64,000 nt of DNA from Fuerstiella sp041398845 (GCA_041398845.1 JAWKTZ010000009.1:62001-126000), one strand, 5' to 3'. Positions 47,143-55,690 are shown, numbered from the stretch's first letter. Notes: a model not told the origin generated them from the sequence alone. Made by a program: numbers and translations.

Positions 47143-47711
47143 TGAAGTGTTGTTTTCTGCTTGCTTTCGATGCAATCGCTCAACAGTTTTCGGCCTCGCG
47201 AAACGCGTGAATCCACCGTAGCGCGACTGATGTTCAGTTCCTGAGCAAGCTGTTCCGGAGCCGTTTCCTGAAGCTTGGTGCGGACAACGGCTTCCACAAA
47301 GGGACCGCCGACAGACTGAATGCAGTCATGCAATGCAGCCAGTTCTTCCTGTCGCTGAAGAGACTCAGCGGTTTGATCCACCACTTCGACATCGACCTGA
47401 TCGGCGGTGGTGGTGGAATGGTCTCGCTGAAGTCTGCGAACCGTGTCGATCAGCGTTGACCGGGCAATCGTAAACATCCATGCTCGAAAATTCATTCCGT
47501 CAAACTGATCGGCTTTCCGCAGCACCTTAAGCCACACATCCGCCGCCACATCCTCAGTGGCAATCCGACCTCGAACTCGAGATCCCAGAAACCGCAGAAG
47601 CTGCGAATTGTGATCTTCGTAAAGGGACTGGAAGGCATCATGATCGACAACCGAGCCATCACAAATGATGGTCGACAGATCGATCGCGGAAATGGTGGTA
47701 GAGCCCGGCAT
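47139..47711 (-). CDS. ECF-type RNA polymerase sigma factor
   Basis: 190 residues with sigma region 2 (HDAFQSLYEDHNSQLLRFL, TEDVAADVWLKVLRKADQFDGMNFRAWMFTIARSTLIDTVRR) and region 4 (LHDCIQSVGGPFVEAVVRTKLQETAPEQLAQELNISRATVDSRVSRGRKLL). The final bases overlap the start of the anti-sigma-like gene. Together they look like a signal-responsive transcription switch; its target promoters are unknown. Start at ATG 47711; another ATG-free stretch upstream supports this. Confidence 0.93.
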   Translation of the reverse strand: MPGSTTISAIDLSTIICDGSVVDHDAFQSLYEDHNSQLLRFLGSRVRGRIATEDVAADVWLKVLRKADQFDGMNFRAWMFTIARSTLIDTVRRLQRDHSTTTADQVDVEVVDQTAESLQRQEELAALHDCIQSVGGPFVEAVVRTKLQETAPEQLAQELNISRATVDSRVSRGRKLLSDCIESKQKTTLQ

Positions 47712-47787
47712 GTGAGCAGGATACTGAGATCCCGCACCGGACTCAACGCCACCGTCGCGTCGGATTCAACACCCGGCGGTCTCCGAA

Positions 47788-48051
47788 TTAATACGCCACT
47801 TTCACGTACTTCGTGACGGGCACGCGATGCGTGGTCCAGACCGTCTTGTGAGCAAGGTAGGGCCGGTCGCAGTGATCGTACAGCGTGACGGTGATGACTT
47901 TCGGCTGTCGAACGGTCTGGTACACGGTCACGGCTTTCCACGTGTATTGAGGATAGGAATCGTGACAATGACCGGCCTGAGCATCAGCGGTCATGGCAAA
48001 CGCAGCGGTGATAACGGTCAGAACGGCGAAGGATTTCAGCAGACGTGACAT
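47788..48051 (-). CDS. Small secreted protein of unknown function
   Basis: 87 residues or fewer after choosing the ATG at 48051, which has GGGAG about 8 bases upstream. Signal peptide LLKSFAVLTVITAAFAMTADAQA, then a short mature chain rich in Tyr, Val and Thr (HCHDSYPQYTWKAVTVYQ, THRVPVTKYVKVAY) with two Cys and several His. No family recognised. It lies upstream of the ECF sigma gene and downstream of the kinase gene on the same strand. Confidence 0.7.
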   Translation of the reverse strand: MSRLLKSFAVLTVITAAFAMTADAQAGHCHDSYPQYTWKAVTVYQTVRQPKVITVTLYDHCDRPYLAHKTVWTTHRVPVTKYVKVAY

Positions 48052-48187
48052 CAGGTAACTCCCGGATTTGCGTGGTGAAAGGTGTTTGCCAGTTGGAGAA
48101 GCCTTGTTTCTCGTCTGGCGTTGATACCTCAGCAACGCGGGACAGCGGGAGATCTTCCCGGAAATCCGTGAAGTTTTTCTCAGGCGT

Positions 48188-49684
48188 CTATTCCATCAGT
48201 TTTGTGACCCATTCAGCCGCCCAGTTCCAGCCCATTCGCAGCCCCATGAAAACGAAATACGCCAGCACGGCAATGACTGCTGTCCATGCCACCAGTGACA
48301 GGATTCCCATCACACTGCCCAGCCGATCCGTGATCCAGCGCCCCTGACTTCGTTTTCGTTCCTCGCGGGACACCTGCTTGTACAGGTTTTTCATGTCGTC
48401 CTCCTTCAGGCGAGACGACTTGTAAGCCAACTGGTCTTCAATGGCCCCTTTGAACTCCGGAAATTCGGCCAGCGGAAGATAAGTGCCATCCGCCGACACC
48501 TTGGCTCGACCTTTGGCGGTGATCCGTTCTGACTTGATCATTTTCAGGATCCTGCCGGTCGACAGTTTTTCCACAACGGTGTTGTCGTCACGATCCTGAT
48601 ACTGAACATACCATGTCCGCGACGTCTTCTTTTCTTTCGTCTCCGGTTCAGCAACGTACTTTGACAGTTCCTGAGCACGGGCATCGTCGCGTGAGGAAAC
48701 GTCCGTTCGAGGCATCACCATGGGTCGAGGAACGGTATTGTTGATTCCCGAAGTCGTTGAATTGGCGGATTTTCCCAGAGCGACCGGCTGAGATCCGTCA
48801 ATAAAACTCAGAGCTTCGCTGTGGATTCCCAGCGAAGCAAGGTCTTTGACCACTTCGTCGCACGCGGCGTAACGATGCTTCGATTCTTTGGCCAGCATCT
48901 TGTCAATGATCAGACTCAGCCGCTCGGGAATTTCCGGCCGCAGCTTCTTCGCAGGTTCGTACTTGCCCGACTCCTTGGCCAGAATCAGCTCCAGCGCCGA
49001 TTCCCCCTGCATCGGAGGCACACCGGTCAACATGTGATACAGAGTGGCTCCCAGCGAATAAATGTCGCTGCGCTGATCAACGGTTTTGGCACTGCGAGCC
49101 TGTTCCGGAGCCATGTACAGCGGTGTACCAAGGCCGGTGCCGGTTTGCGTCATCGAAACATCTTCGTCAATCAGCTTCGCCAGACCAAAGTCGGCCACTT
49201 TGACAGATCCTTTGCTGGTGAGCAGAATGTTGTCCGGCTTGATGTCGCGATGGACCATGTTCAGGTCGTGAGCGTGCTTCAGAGCGTCAGCGCTGATCAT
49301 GGCGATGTGCACGGCGTCTCCGACAGGGAACTTTTTCAGTTTGTCCAGCCACGCCTGAACACTCGAACCGTCGATGAATTCAATCGCGGCAAAGTGAATT
49401 CCTTTGGACTCATCGACGGCGTAAACCTTCACCATATTGGCGTGATCAAGGCGCGCCATCGACTGGAATTCACGGTTGAACCGCGACACAAAGTCCGGTT
49501 TTTTTGCGAGATCTCTGGACAGCGTCTTGAGCGCGACAATGCGGTCGAGGCTGATCTGCCGAGCCAGAAAGACTTCGCCCATCCCGCCTTTTCCGAGTCG
49601 CTTTTTCAGCTCGAAATCGCCGATCGTGTTGATGGATCGCTTCTTCTGCTCCGGTTCAGAATTTGTGGGTTCGCCGTCCGTCAC
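48188..49684 (-). CDS. Membrane-anchored Ser/Thr protein kinase with GYF-like domain
   Basis: 498 residues. Hanks-type kinase: glycine loop LGKGGMGEV (30-38), Lys53 in VALK, catalytic HRDIKPDN, DFGLAKL and MAPEQ. After a linker, residues about 370-425 resemble a GYF_2 domain (TWYVQYQDRDDNTVVEKLS, ITAKGRAKVSADGTYLPL), followed by a charged helix and one transmembrane segment near the C-terminus (GILSLVAWTAVIAVLAYFVFMG). Kinase therefore faces the cytoplasm. The GYF-like region may select proline-rich partners; that is inferred. Planctomycetes have many such kinases. Confidence 0.93.
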   Translation of the reverse strand: MTDGEPTNSEPEQKKRSINTIGDFELKKRLGKGGMGEVFLARQISLDRIVALKTLSRDLAKKPDFVSRFNREFQSMARLDHANMVKVYAVDESKGIHFAAIEFIDGSSVQAWLDKLKKFPVGDAVHIAMISADALKHAHDLNMVHRDIKPDNILLTSKGSVKVADFGLAKLIDEDVSMTQTGTGLGTPLYMAPEQARSAKTVDQRSDIYSLGATLYHMLTGVPPMQGESALELILAKESGKYEPAKKLRPEIPERLSLIIDKMLAKESKHRYAACDEVVKDLASLGIHSEALSFIDGSQPVALGKSANSTTSGINNTVPRPMVMPRTDVSSRDDARAQELSKYVAEPETKEKKTSRTWYVQYQDRDDNTVVEKLSTGRILKMIKSERITAKGRAKVSADGTYLPLAEFPEFKGAIEDQLAYKSSRLKEDDMKNLYKQVSREERKRSQGRWITDRLGSVMGILSLVAWTAVIAVLAYFVFMGLRMGWNWAAEWVTKLME

Positions 49685-49790
49685 GCCTTGTCACCTTGTC
49701 CCGGGATGTTCTGAATGCCGCCGCTCTATTCTGACACGCGAATCCGGCAAAGGCCAGAAAATGTCCACGAACTCCGGCCTGCGGAAGTCT

Positions 49791-50669
49791 TCAGAAGGTC
49801 TCCCCAGTGAGTCGCTCAAATCCCTCAATATACCGGGCTGCCGTCTTCTGAACAACGTCGGGGGGAAGTTGAGGCGGCGGGCTGTTGCGATCCCAGCCCG
49901 ATGCCAGCAGCCAGTCACGTACAAACTGCTTGTCAAACGAAAACTGAGCTCCCCCTGGCTGGTACTGATCGGCAGGCCAGAATCGCGAGCTGTCCGGCGT
50001 CATCACTTCATCAATCAGAATCGGCTGACCGTCCAGAATCCCAAATTCAAACTTCGTATCCGCAATAATGATACCTCGTTGCGCCGCATACGTGGCACCC
50101 TGAGTGTACACCCGCAGACTGAAGTCCCGCAGTTGTTCCGCCAGCTCACGTCCCACAATGTCACACATGCGGTCAAAGCTGATATTTTCGTCATGACCTT
50201 CGTCGGCTTTGGTTGCCGGAGTAAAAATCAATTCCGGCAGACGATCACTTTCCAGCAGCCCGTCCGGCAGCCGAACTCCACAGACACAGCCGTTTTGCTG
50301 ATATTCCTTCCACCCCGATCCCGACAGGTAGCCTCGAACCACACATTCCACCGGAACCACCTGCGTTTTCTTCACCACCATGCTGCGTCCCGCAAGTGAC
50401 GCGACATCAACATCCGTCGGCAGCGGCAGGCTGTGCAGGTCAGTGGTCAGAAAATGGTGAGCGACATTCAGACGCTGAAACCAGAATTCACTGATTCGAG
50501 TCAGAACCTCGCCCTTGCGAGGAATCCCTGTCGGCAGAATGTAGTCGAACGCGCTGATTCTGTCGGTGGCCACAAACAACAGCCTGTCACCGAAATCATA
50601 TACGTCGCGCACCTTGCCGCGTTTGACGGGCACATTGCCAAGCTGACTTTGCAGAACGACGGACTCCAT
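49791..50669 (-). CDS. purC: Phosphoribosylaminoimidazole-succinocarboxamide synthase
   Basis: 292 residues; ATP-dependent ligase of purine synthesis that joins CAIR and aspartate. Motifs: VKRGKVRDVYDFGDRLLFVATDRISAFD at the N-terminus, VVPVECVVRGYLSGSGWKEY, and IIIADTKFEFGI with LIDEVMTPDSSRFWPA. The ATG at 50669 gives the usual length and has GGAAG upstream; the longer frame adds 21 basic residues without similarity. No other pur genes are adjacent. The kinase gene follows 106 bases later on the same strand. Confidence 0.97.
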   Translation of the reverse strand: MESVVLQSQLGNVPVKRGKVRDVYDFGDRLLFVATDRISAFDYILPTGIPRKGEVLTRISEFWFQRLNVAHHFLTTDLHSLPLPTDVDVASLAGRSMVVKKTQVVPVECVVRGYLSGSGWKEYQQNGCVCGVRLPDGLLESDRLPELIFTPATKADEGHDENISFDRMCDIVGRELAEQLRDFSLRVYTQGATYAAQRGIIIADTKFEFGILDGQPILIDEVMTPDSSRFWPADQYQPGGAQFSFDKQFVRDWLLASGWDRNSPPPQLPPDVVQKTAARYIEGFERLTGETF

Positions 50670-51134
50670 GCTGAAATTCTTCCGTTTCGGACGCGGTCGA
50701 TGAGAATTGGAAATTTCACGGCGGACAGACAATCAGGGAATCAGTTCCCCGGGGCCAGCGCTGAGTCTAATGTTCGGCCACGAGTTCGCCAGCGCTCCGT
50801 CGATTTCATCCGGCCAAACAGTGTGAAACACGCGTCACGCCACCCGTGTGACGGAATTCGAGGTGAAAAAAGATGTGATTCCGCTGCCGGTCACCATGAC
50901 CATGAAAACGATCGGAATTTGGCGTGATTTCAGAATTTCGCCCATAACTGTGTCACATTTCTCTGACGCCATCCGACCTGATTGTGAACGCAGGACAACT
51001 GAGCGAAATCTCTTAGAGGCTGTCTGAAAAAGGGGTCTGACCCTCTCCGGGCAGCCGTTCTTATTGCGATTTTGCTGCCCTCCAAAGGGTCAGACCCCTT
51101 TTTCAGATAGCCTCTAGAAATTGAGGAGACATGT
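50670..51134. other. Interval between divergent purC and ECF sigma genes, carrying an R1 element
   Basis: 465 bases with no gene. The first 345 bases show nothing recognisable beyond the presumed purC promoter; the rest is R1 copy 4, which ends 20 bases before the sigma factor start. The sigma gene's promoter therefore lies either within the element or beyond it. Confidence 0.55.
51016..51114. repeat. R1 palindromic element, copy 4 (99 bp, TA on both sides)
   Basis: Best-preserved example with intact TA flanks at 51014-51015 and 51115-51116. Arms match over 28 bases with one mismatch (CTGTCTG versus CAGATAG), inner stem GGGCAGC/GCTGCCC, 18-base loop. Located in the leader of the membrane-fused sigma factor gene. 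Confidence 0.92.
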
Positions 51135-52670
51135 GTGAATTCAACAGACACGTCGGACCTTGTCGCGTTGGCCGCCGGCGGTGATCGTCAGGCGTACGGA
51201 ATTCTTGTGAATCGCCACGCCGCCATGGTGACCGGCGTCGCGTATGCGGTCTGCGGCGATTTTGCTCGCAGTGAGGACGTGGGGCAGGAAGCGTTTATCG
51301 AAGCATGGAAGAATCTGTCTTCGCTGCGGGAACCGGACAAATTTGTCGCCTGGATCTGCACGATTGCTCGCCGCCGCGCGATCGATGCCATTCGTTCAGA
51401 CAGAACATCCCGGACGACTCAATCCATCCACCAGCTTCCCACCGAAGTCAGTGACCCCCGACAACAGAATCCGGAGACCACCATGGCCCAGGAACAGGAA
51501 CGAGCAATGATCTGGTCGATGCTGGAACGCCTGCCGGACACGTACCGTGAACCCATGGTGCTGTTTTATCGCAGCGAACAGTCCACTCGCGAGGTCGCCA
51601 TTGCACTCGGAGAAAACGAAACGACAATTCGGCAGCGACTGAGTCGTGGCAGGGAATTGCTGCGGACCGAAGTCAGTGAAACGCTGCGAAAGACGTTGAG
51701 CGAAACAGCTCCGAAAGCTGCCTTTGCAGCGATCGTCACGGCCAGTCTGCCGTCCGTCACGTATGCCGCCAGCGCGACGACGACGGCGACCGTCGCGACG
51801 GGAAAGTCCTCAAGCCTTGGTTCCGCGACGACCTCTTCCGTCGTTGGCGGTGCTGCTTTCGGTTCGCTGATCGGACTGCTGGGAGGAGTGTATGGGAGCT
51901 GGATGAGCTGGAAGAACTGCGAATACGTCAGTCAGCAGAAATTCCTCATTCAACAGATTCGGACGTTTGTCATTGCGTCTGTAATCACGGCGATTCTGTT
52001 TTCGATTCTGTTGTACGCTCGACTGAATGGCTTTCTCTCAGGCGATGCGACGTATGGCTTCCTGTTGACCGGACTGTTGCTGGGATTTCAGGTCTTCAAT
52101 ATCCCGTGGATACTGCGAGGTATTCGCGGCTATCAACAACTGGGAGAACAGGCCAAAGCGACAGGAGAACCAATGCGGGAATCGGTTCGCGAACAAATGG
52201 AGATGGTCCGCGAACAGACGCGGGTTATTCGGGACGATGGGGCGATCGGCTACGAAGTTTTTCGCTGGAACGCAGGCGGATGGGCCGGAGCCTGCATCGG
52301 TTCGCTGGCGTGGATGCTGCCGGTCACTGTGTTTGCGTTTCAGAACGGATCCGTATCGACCGCTTCGATTGCTCTGGCATCCGTTTGCACCGGCAGCTTT
52401 GTGGCGTGGAAAATGTGGTCCACGAGACATCGCCTTGACGCATACGTGGCGATTCAATGGTGGCTTGTTATCGTCGGAGCTCTGTCAACAGTTGTTTTCG
52501 CGGCATTGCAGTTTCTGACGGATGCGGTCACTCAACAGGCCTGTCAATGGACGCCATGGGCGTGGTGGCTTTTGCTGCTGCTGCCGGTGATTTCCCTGCA
52601 GTTGCGCCGGATGCGACGATCGTTCGAAAAGAACATGCTGCGGAGGACAGCGGAAGCGTCGGATAAGTGA
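51135..52670 (+). CDS. ECF sigma factor fused to a multi-span membrane domain
   Basis: 511 residues; GTG start with GAGGAG 6 bases upstream. Residues 1-190 are a full ECF sigma factor: region 2 (HAAMVTGVAYAVCGDFARSEDVGQEAFIEAWKN) and region 4 (MLERLPDTYREPMVLFYRSEQSTREVAIALGENETTIRQRLSRGRELL). After a Ser/Thr-rich linker, residues about 230-500 contain six or seven membrane segments (TFVIASVITAILFSILLYA, FLLTGLLLGFQVFNIPWIL, WWLVIVGALSTVVFAALQF) with a charged loop (RESVREQMEMVREQTRVIRDDG). The sigma domain appears tethered to the membrane by its own chain, with no separate anti-sigma gene nearby. Confidence 0.9.
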   Translation: MNSTDTSDLVALAAGGDRQAYGILVNRHAAMVTGVAYAVCGDFARSEDVGQEAFIEAWKNLSSLREPDKFVAWICTIARRRAIDAIRSDRTSRTTQSIHQLPTEVSDPRQQNPETTMAQEQERAMIWSMLERLPDTYREPMVLFYRSEQSTREVAIALGENETTIRQRLSRGRELLRTEVSETLRKTLSETAPKAAFAAIVTASLPSVTYAASATTTATVATGKSSSLGSATTSSVVGGAAFGSLIGLLGGVYGSWMSWKNCEYVSQQKFLIQQIRTFVIASVITAILFSILLYARLNGFLSGDATYGFLLTGLLLGFQVFNIPWILRGIRGYQQLGEQAKATGEPMRESVREQMEMVREQTRVIRDDGAIGYEVFRWNAGGWAGACIGSLAWMLPVTVFAFQNGSVSTASIALASVCTGSFVAWKMWSTRHRLDAYVAIQWWLVIVGALSTVVFAALQFLTDAVTQQACQWTPWAWWLLLLLPVISLQLRRMRRSFEKNMLRRTAEASDK

Positions 52671-52744
52671 TCTGCAGTCGGTCGGAGCGGGCATGCCGTC
52701 ACTGTCAGACCGATGACACCAATCACATCAATGGCGAACGGTCG

Positions 52745-53494
52745 TTACTCAGCCGACAGGTATCCGAGCGAAACCAGAAACTCATCAAGTTTACGAATGG
52801 TTCGATGGTAATTGCGAGTGGCATTTTCGCGAGCGTCCCGTTTGCCTCGACCAGGGTTGAAGAAACCGTGGGGCTGATTTTCATAGGCTTTCAGATCGCA
52901 GCGATTGCCGGCTTCCGTCATGGATTTCTGAAACAACTGAACGGTTGGAAAGGGAACTGCGTCATCATTGGTTCCGTGAAAGATGATGCTCGGCGGCAGA
53001 TCGGCTCGAATGAAATGGCAGGGAGAAATTTCCTGAGGCCGCCCATCAGTACGTTCACGAATGTTGGCCACTTTGTCGGCCGGCAGCAGGTCCGGATGCC
53101 CTTCAACGGGTGACATCACAACGGCCGGATTGAACAACAGCATCGCATTGGGCATTGAACTTACACCGGCATTGTCATCATCTTTTCCGACAATGGTTTT
53201 GAACAGCGGATCGTCGCACAGCAACTGAGCATCATTGCCATCCGGATAGCCGGCGAGAATCTGATACACCTGCTGCGCGAGAATGCATTCCGCGCTGTGC
53301 GTCACAAACAGCGACGATCTCGGATCGGGCAACCGACTGGCCGCTTCGGCCAGAATTCCCAGTTCCCGATCCAGTTCCCGAATCGGCAACAACCCGGCAT
53401 CGCTGACGACATTTCCGCCGTCGAAACTCACGGTCACCTGTTGCCGACTGACTTCAAATAACTCCAACTGTTCCGGACACTGTGTCTCCGACAT
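52745..53494 (-). pseudogene. Chimeric ORF: IS1380-type transposase N-terminus joined in frame to an alpha/beta-hydrolase C-terminus
   Basis: 249 residues; ATG at 53494 with GGAGG 6 bases upstream. Residues 1 to about 104 match the N-terminus of IS1380-type transposases (VSFDGGNVVSDAGLLPIREL, SAECILAQQVYQILAGYPDGND, DDPLFKTIVGK). From about 105 the sequence is the tail of an esterase-like hydrolase (SSMPNAMLLFNP, SPCHFIRADLPPSIIFHGTNDDAVPF, YENQPHGFFNPGR). The hydrolase keeps its Asp and His but lacks the nucleophile Ser region; the transposase lacks its catalytic domain. Most likely the scar of an IS insertion followed by deletion, though it is still openly readable with a strong ribosome site. 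Confidence 0.8.
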
Positions 53495-53628
53495 CGAACG
53501 CCTCCCGTGCTGATGAAGTGAATGTTTTGCCAACCTTGCTACGCACGAGGAGGCGTTTGCGTTGAAAGTTGGTGCGCAATTCAGAGTAGTAGTCTGCTAC
53601 GGCTTAATGTCTTGGATGATCGGAATCT

Positions 53629-53690
53629 GTACGACGGACTTCCAGAACGTCGGTGCCCGAGTGACTCGACGGACTGGAAGTCCGTCGTAC
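53629..53690. repeat. 17-bp perfect inverted repeat
   Basis: GTACGACGGACTTCCAG (53629-53645) and CTGGAAGTCCGTCGTAC (53674-53690) are exact reverse complements. The right arm also contains a smaller palindrome, GACGGACT-GGA-AGTCCGTC. Lies between the transposase remnant and an R1 element, and occurs once in the window. Confidence 0.8.
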
Positions 53691-53718
53691 CCCGCATTTA
53701 ACCTGGCACAGAACACTA

Positions 53719-53816
53719 GAGGCTATCTGTAAAGGGGTCTGACCCTCTCCGGGCAGCCGTATCGACTGAAATTTTGCTGCCCTCCAAAGGGGCAGACCCC
53801 TTCTTCAGATAGCCTC
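53719..53816. repeat. R1 palindromic element, copy 5 (98 bp, TA on both sides)
   Basis: Flanked by TA at 53717-53718 and 53817-53818. Loop sequence differs from copies 1 and 4 (CGTATCGACTGAAATTTT), as in copy 6. Its right end makes the TAG stop of slyX. Confidence 0.92.
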
Positions 53817-54034
53817 TAATAATGCGGTGGCTTTTCGGATTCCGGATCGCTGGCGTCGGGACCTTCGGTGAGTGTACAGAGTTCGTGTTCGATTCGGACG
53901 AAGCGTTCTTCGAAACTCTGCAGACGTCGAAAGTGTCCGGTCAACGAACTGTTGAGACTCTCGATATCGTGCTGCAGGTGAGCCAGAGCCGTTTCGATGC
54001 GGATCAGTCGTTCTTCCGTAGTGTTGTCGGACAT
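53816..54034 (-). CDS. slyX: SlyX-like protein
   Basis: 72 residues: a coiled coil (RLIRIETALAHLQHDIESLNSSLTGHFRRLQSFEERFVRIEHEL) and the family's characteristic C-terminus ...EKPPHY. ATG at 54034 was chosen because it lies 5 bases after the trpB stop, implying cotranscription, and gives the normal SlyX length. Function of SlyX is poorly known. The PPHY ending is intact although an R1 element begins within the stop codon, so the insertion left the protein unchanged. Confidence 0.85.
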   Translation of the reverse strand: MSDNTTEERLIRIETALAHLQHDIESLNSSLTGHFRRLQSFEERFVRIEHELCTLTEGPDASDPESEKPPHY

Positions 54035-54039
54035 AGCGG

Positions 54040-55263
54040 TTACATATCCTGTCCGGTCAGACGAGCGACTTCGTTCACGTCCTTGTCGCCTCGGCCGGAC
54101 AGGCACACCACCAGCACATCGTCGGGACTTCTTTGAGCCGCCGCTTTCATGGCGTAAGCAATGGCATGCGACGTTTCAATGGCGGGAAGAATGCCTTCTG
54201 TGCGAGCCATGGTATTGAACGCGGCCAGAGCCTCAGAATCCTCGGCGCTTACGTAGGTGACTCGACCGGTGTCTTTCCAGAAACTGTGTTCCGGGCCAAC
54301 TCCGGGATAATCGAGTCCGGCGGAAATGGAATGCACATCGGACGTCTGGCCGTCATCATTCTGCAGCACATAGCTGTAGCTTCCATGCAGAATGCCTGGC
54401 TGGCCATAGGTCAGCGTGCTGGCATGTTCGCCCGGCTGAGGGCCTCGTCCGCCGGCTTCGACTCCGGTCAGTGCCACCGAGTCGTCATCGACGAACGGAT
54501 AAAACATCCCGGCCGAATTGGAACCTCCGCCCACACACGCGATGACTTCGTCCGGCAGGCGTCCGAGCTGCTGCAGAGACTGTTCGCGGGTTTCGCGACC
54601 GATCACGGATTGAAAGTCCCGCACCATCATGGGAAACGGGTGAGGCCCCACAACGCTGCCGATGATGTAGTGAGTATCGCGGACCGACGCCATCCAGTCG
54701 CGCATGGCTTCGTTGATGGCGTCTCGGAGTGTGCGGCTGCCGGTGGTCACGGGCCTCACTTCGGCTCCCATCGTTCGCATGTTGAACACATTGAGTTTCT
54801 GTCGTCGAACGTCTTCTTCCCCCATGTACACGACGCAGGGAAAACCGAAGCGAGCACACGCGGTGGCCGTTGCCACGCCATGCTGACCGGCTCCGGTTTC
54901 GGCGATGATCCGCGTCTTGCCCATGCGTCTGGTCAGCAGTACCTGGCCGATGGTGTTGTTGATCTTGTGAGCCCCCGTCAGATTCAGATCTTCCCGTTTG
55001 AAGAAGATTTTTGCTCCGCCACATTTTTCCGTCAGGCGTTCGGCGAAGTACAGAGGGTTCGGGCGACCGACATAGTTTTTCAGCAGATCCCGAAACTCGC
55101 GATCAAACTCCGGATCGCGTTTGGCGTCCTCGTAGGCCTGAGACAATTCGTCCAGAGCGAACATCAGAGTTTCGGGGACGTAGCGACGTCCATAGTCGCC
55201 GAAACGTCCTCTTGCATCAGGAACGGCGCTGAGTTTTTTGACGGAAGGGCTGTCTGTTGCCAT
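54040..55263 (-). CDS. trpB: Tryptophan synthase beta chain
   Basis: 407 residues; PLP enzyme that makes tryptophan from indole and serine. PLP lysine is K100 in TGAHKINN; the phosphate-binding loop is GGGSNSAGMFYPF; substrate loop ETGAGQHGVATA is intact. ATG at 55263 gives the usual N-terminus (GRFGDYGRRYVPETLM). The frame continues 72 residues upstream, but that stretch is read through an R1 element and is not protein-coding. slyX follows 5 bases later. No trpA or other trp genes are in the window. Confidence 0.98.
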   Translation of the reverse strand: MATDSPSVKKLSAVPDARGRFGDYGRRYVPETLMFALDELSQAYEDAKRDPEFDREFRDLLKNYVGRPNPLYFAERLTEKCGGAKIFFKREDLNLTGAHKINNTIGQVLLTRRMGKTRIIAETGAGQHGVATATACARFGFPCVVYMGEEDVRRQKLNVFNMRTMGAEVRPVTTGSRTLRDAINEAMRDWMASVRDTHYIIGSVVGPHPFPMMVRDFQSVIGRETREQSLQQLGRLPDEVIACVGGGSNSAGMFYPFVDDDSVALTGVEAGGRGPQPGEHASTLTYGQPGILHGSYSYVLQNDDGQTSDVHSISAGLDYPGVGPEHSFWKDTGRVTYVSAEDSEALAAFNTMARTEGILPAIETSHAIAYAMKAAAQRSPDDVLVVCLSGRGDKDVNEVARLTGQDM

Positions 55264-55411
55264 GTCGGCGTGTTTTCCGGAACGCTGGGAAAAAAGGAGG
55301 CTCAATCGTTCAAAGCCACACGCTCCGATTCTAGCTTGAATTACCGCCAGGCCAAACAGTCGACGGGTTCCCGTGGGAAATCGAGCGGAAACAGAGGACG
55401 AACTGCCGAGT

Positions 55412-55505
55412 GGCGATCTGAAAAAGGGGGCTGACCCTCTCCGGGCAGCCTTATTGACTGAAATTTTGCTGCCCTCCAAAGGGTCAGACCCCTTTCCAGA
55501 TCGCC
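55412..55505. repeat. R1 variant element, copy 6 (GGCGATCTG ends)
   Basis: Same interior as other R1 copies, but its ends read GGCGATCTG/CAGATCGCC, defining a subgroup. Right end runs straight into an R2 element, as copy 2 does. Confidence 0.85.
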
Positions 55506-55508
55506 TTA

Positions 55509-55638
55509 GTTGGACAGCGCCGGGTACGCACGTTTTGTAACCCGAAGCGTCAGCGAGGGAACGATCGCAACATATTCCCTCGCTGACGCTTCGGGTTACA
55601 AGACGCTTCCTTTGTCAGTGAACCTGGCGCTGTCCAGT
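55509..55638. repeat. R2 palindromic element, copy 2 (TA on both sides)
   Basis: Ends GTTGGACAGCGCC and GGCGCTGTCCAGT, flanked by TA at 55507-55508 and 55639-55640. The inner palindrome is perfect: GTAACCCGAAGCGTCAGCG with its reverse complement around a 14-base centre. Reverse orientation relative to copy 1. Confidence 0.88.
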
Positions 55639-55690
55639 TAGTGTCAAGAACCCGCAGGTGTGAATGACATGGCGACGCAGGTAATAGCGG

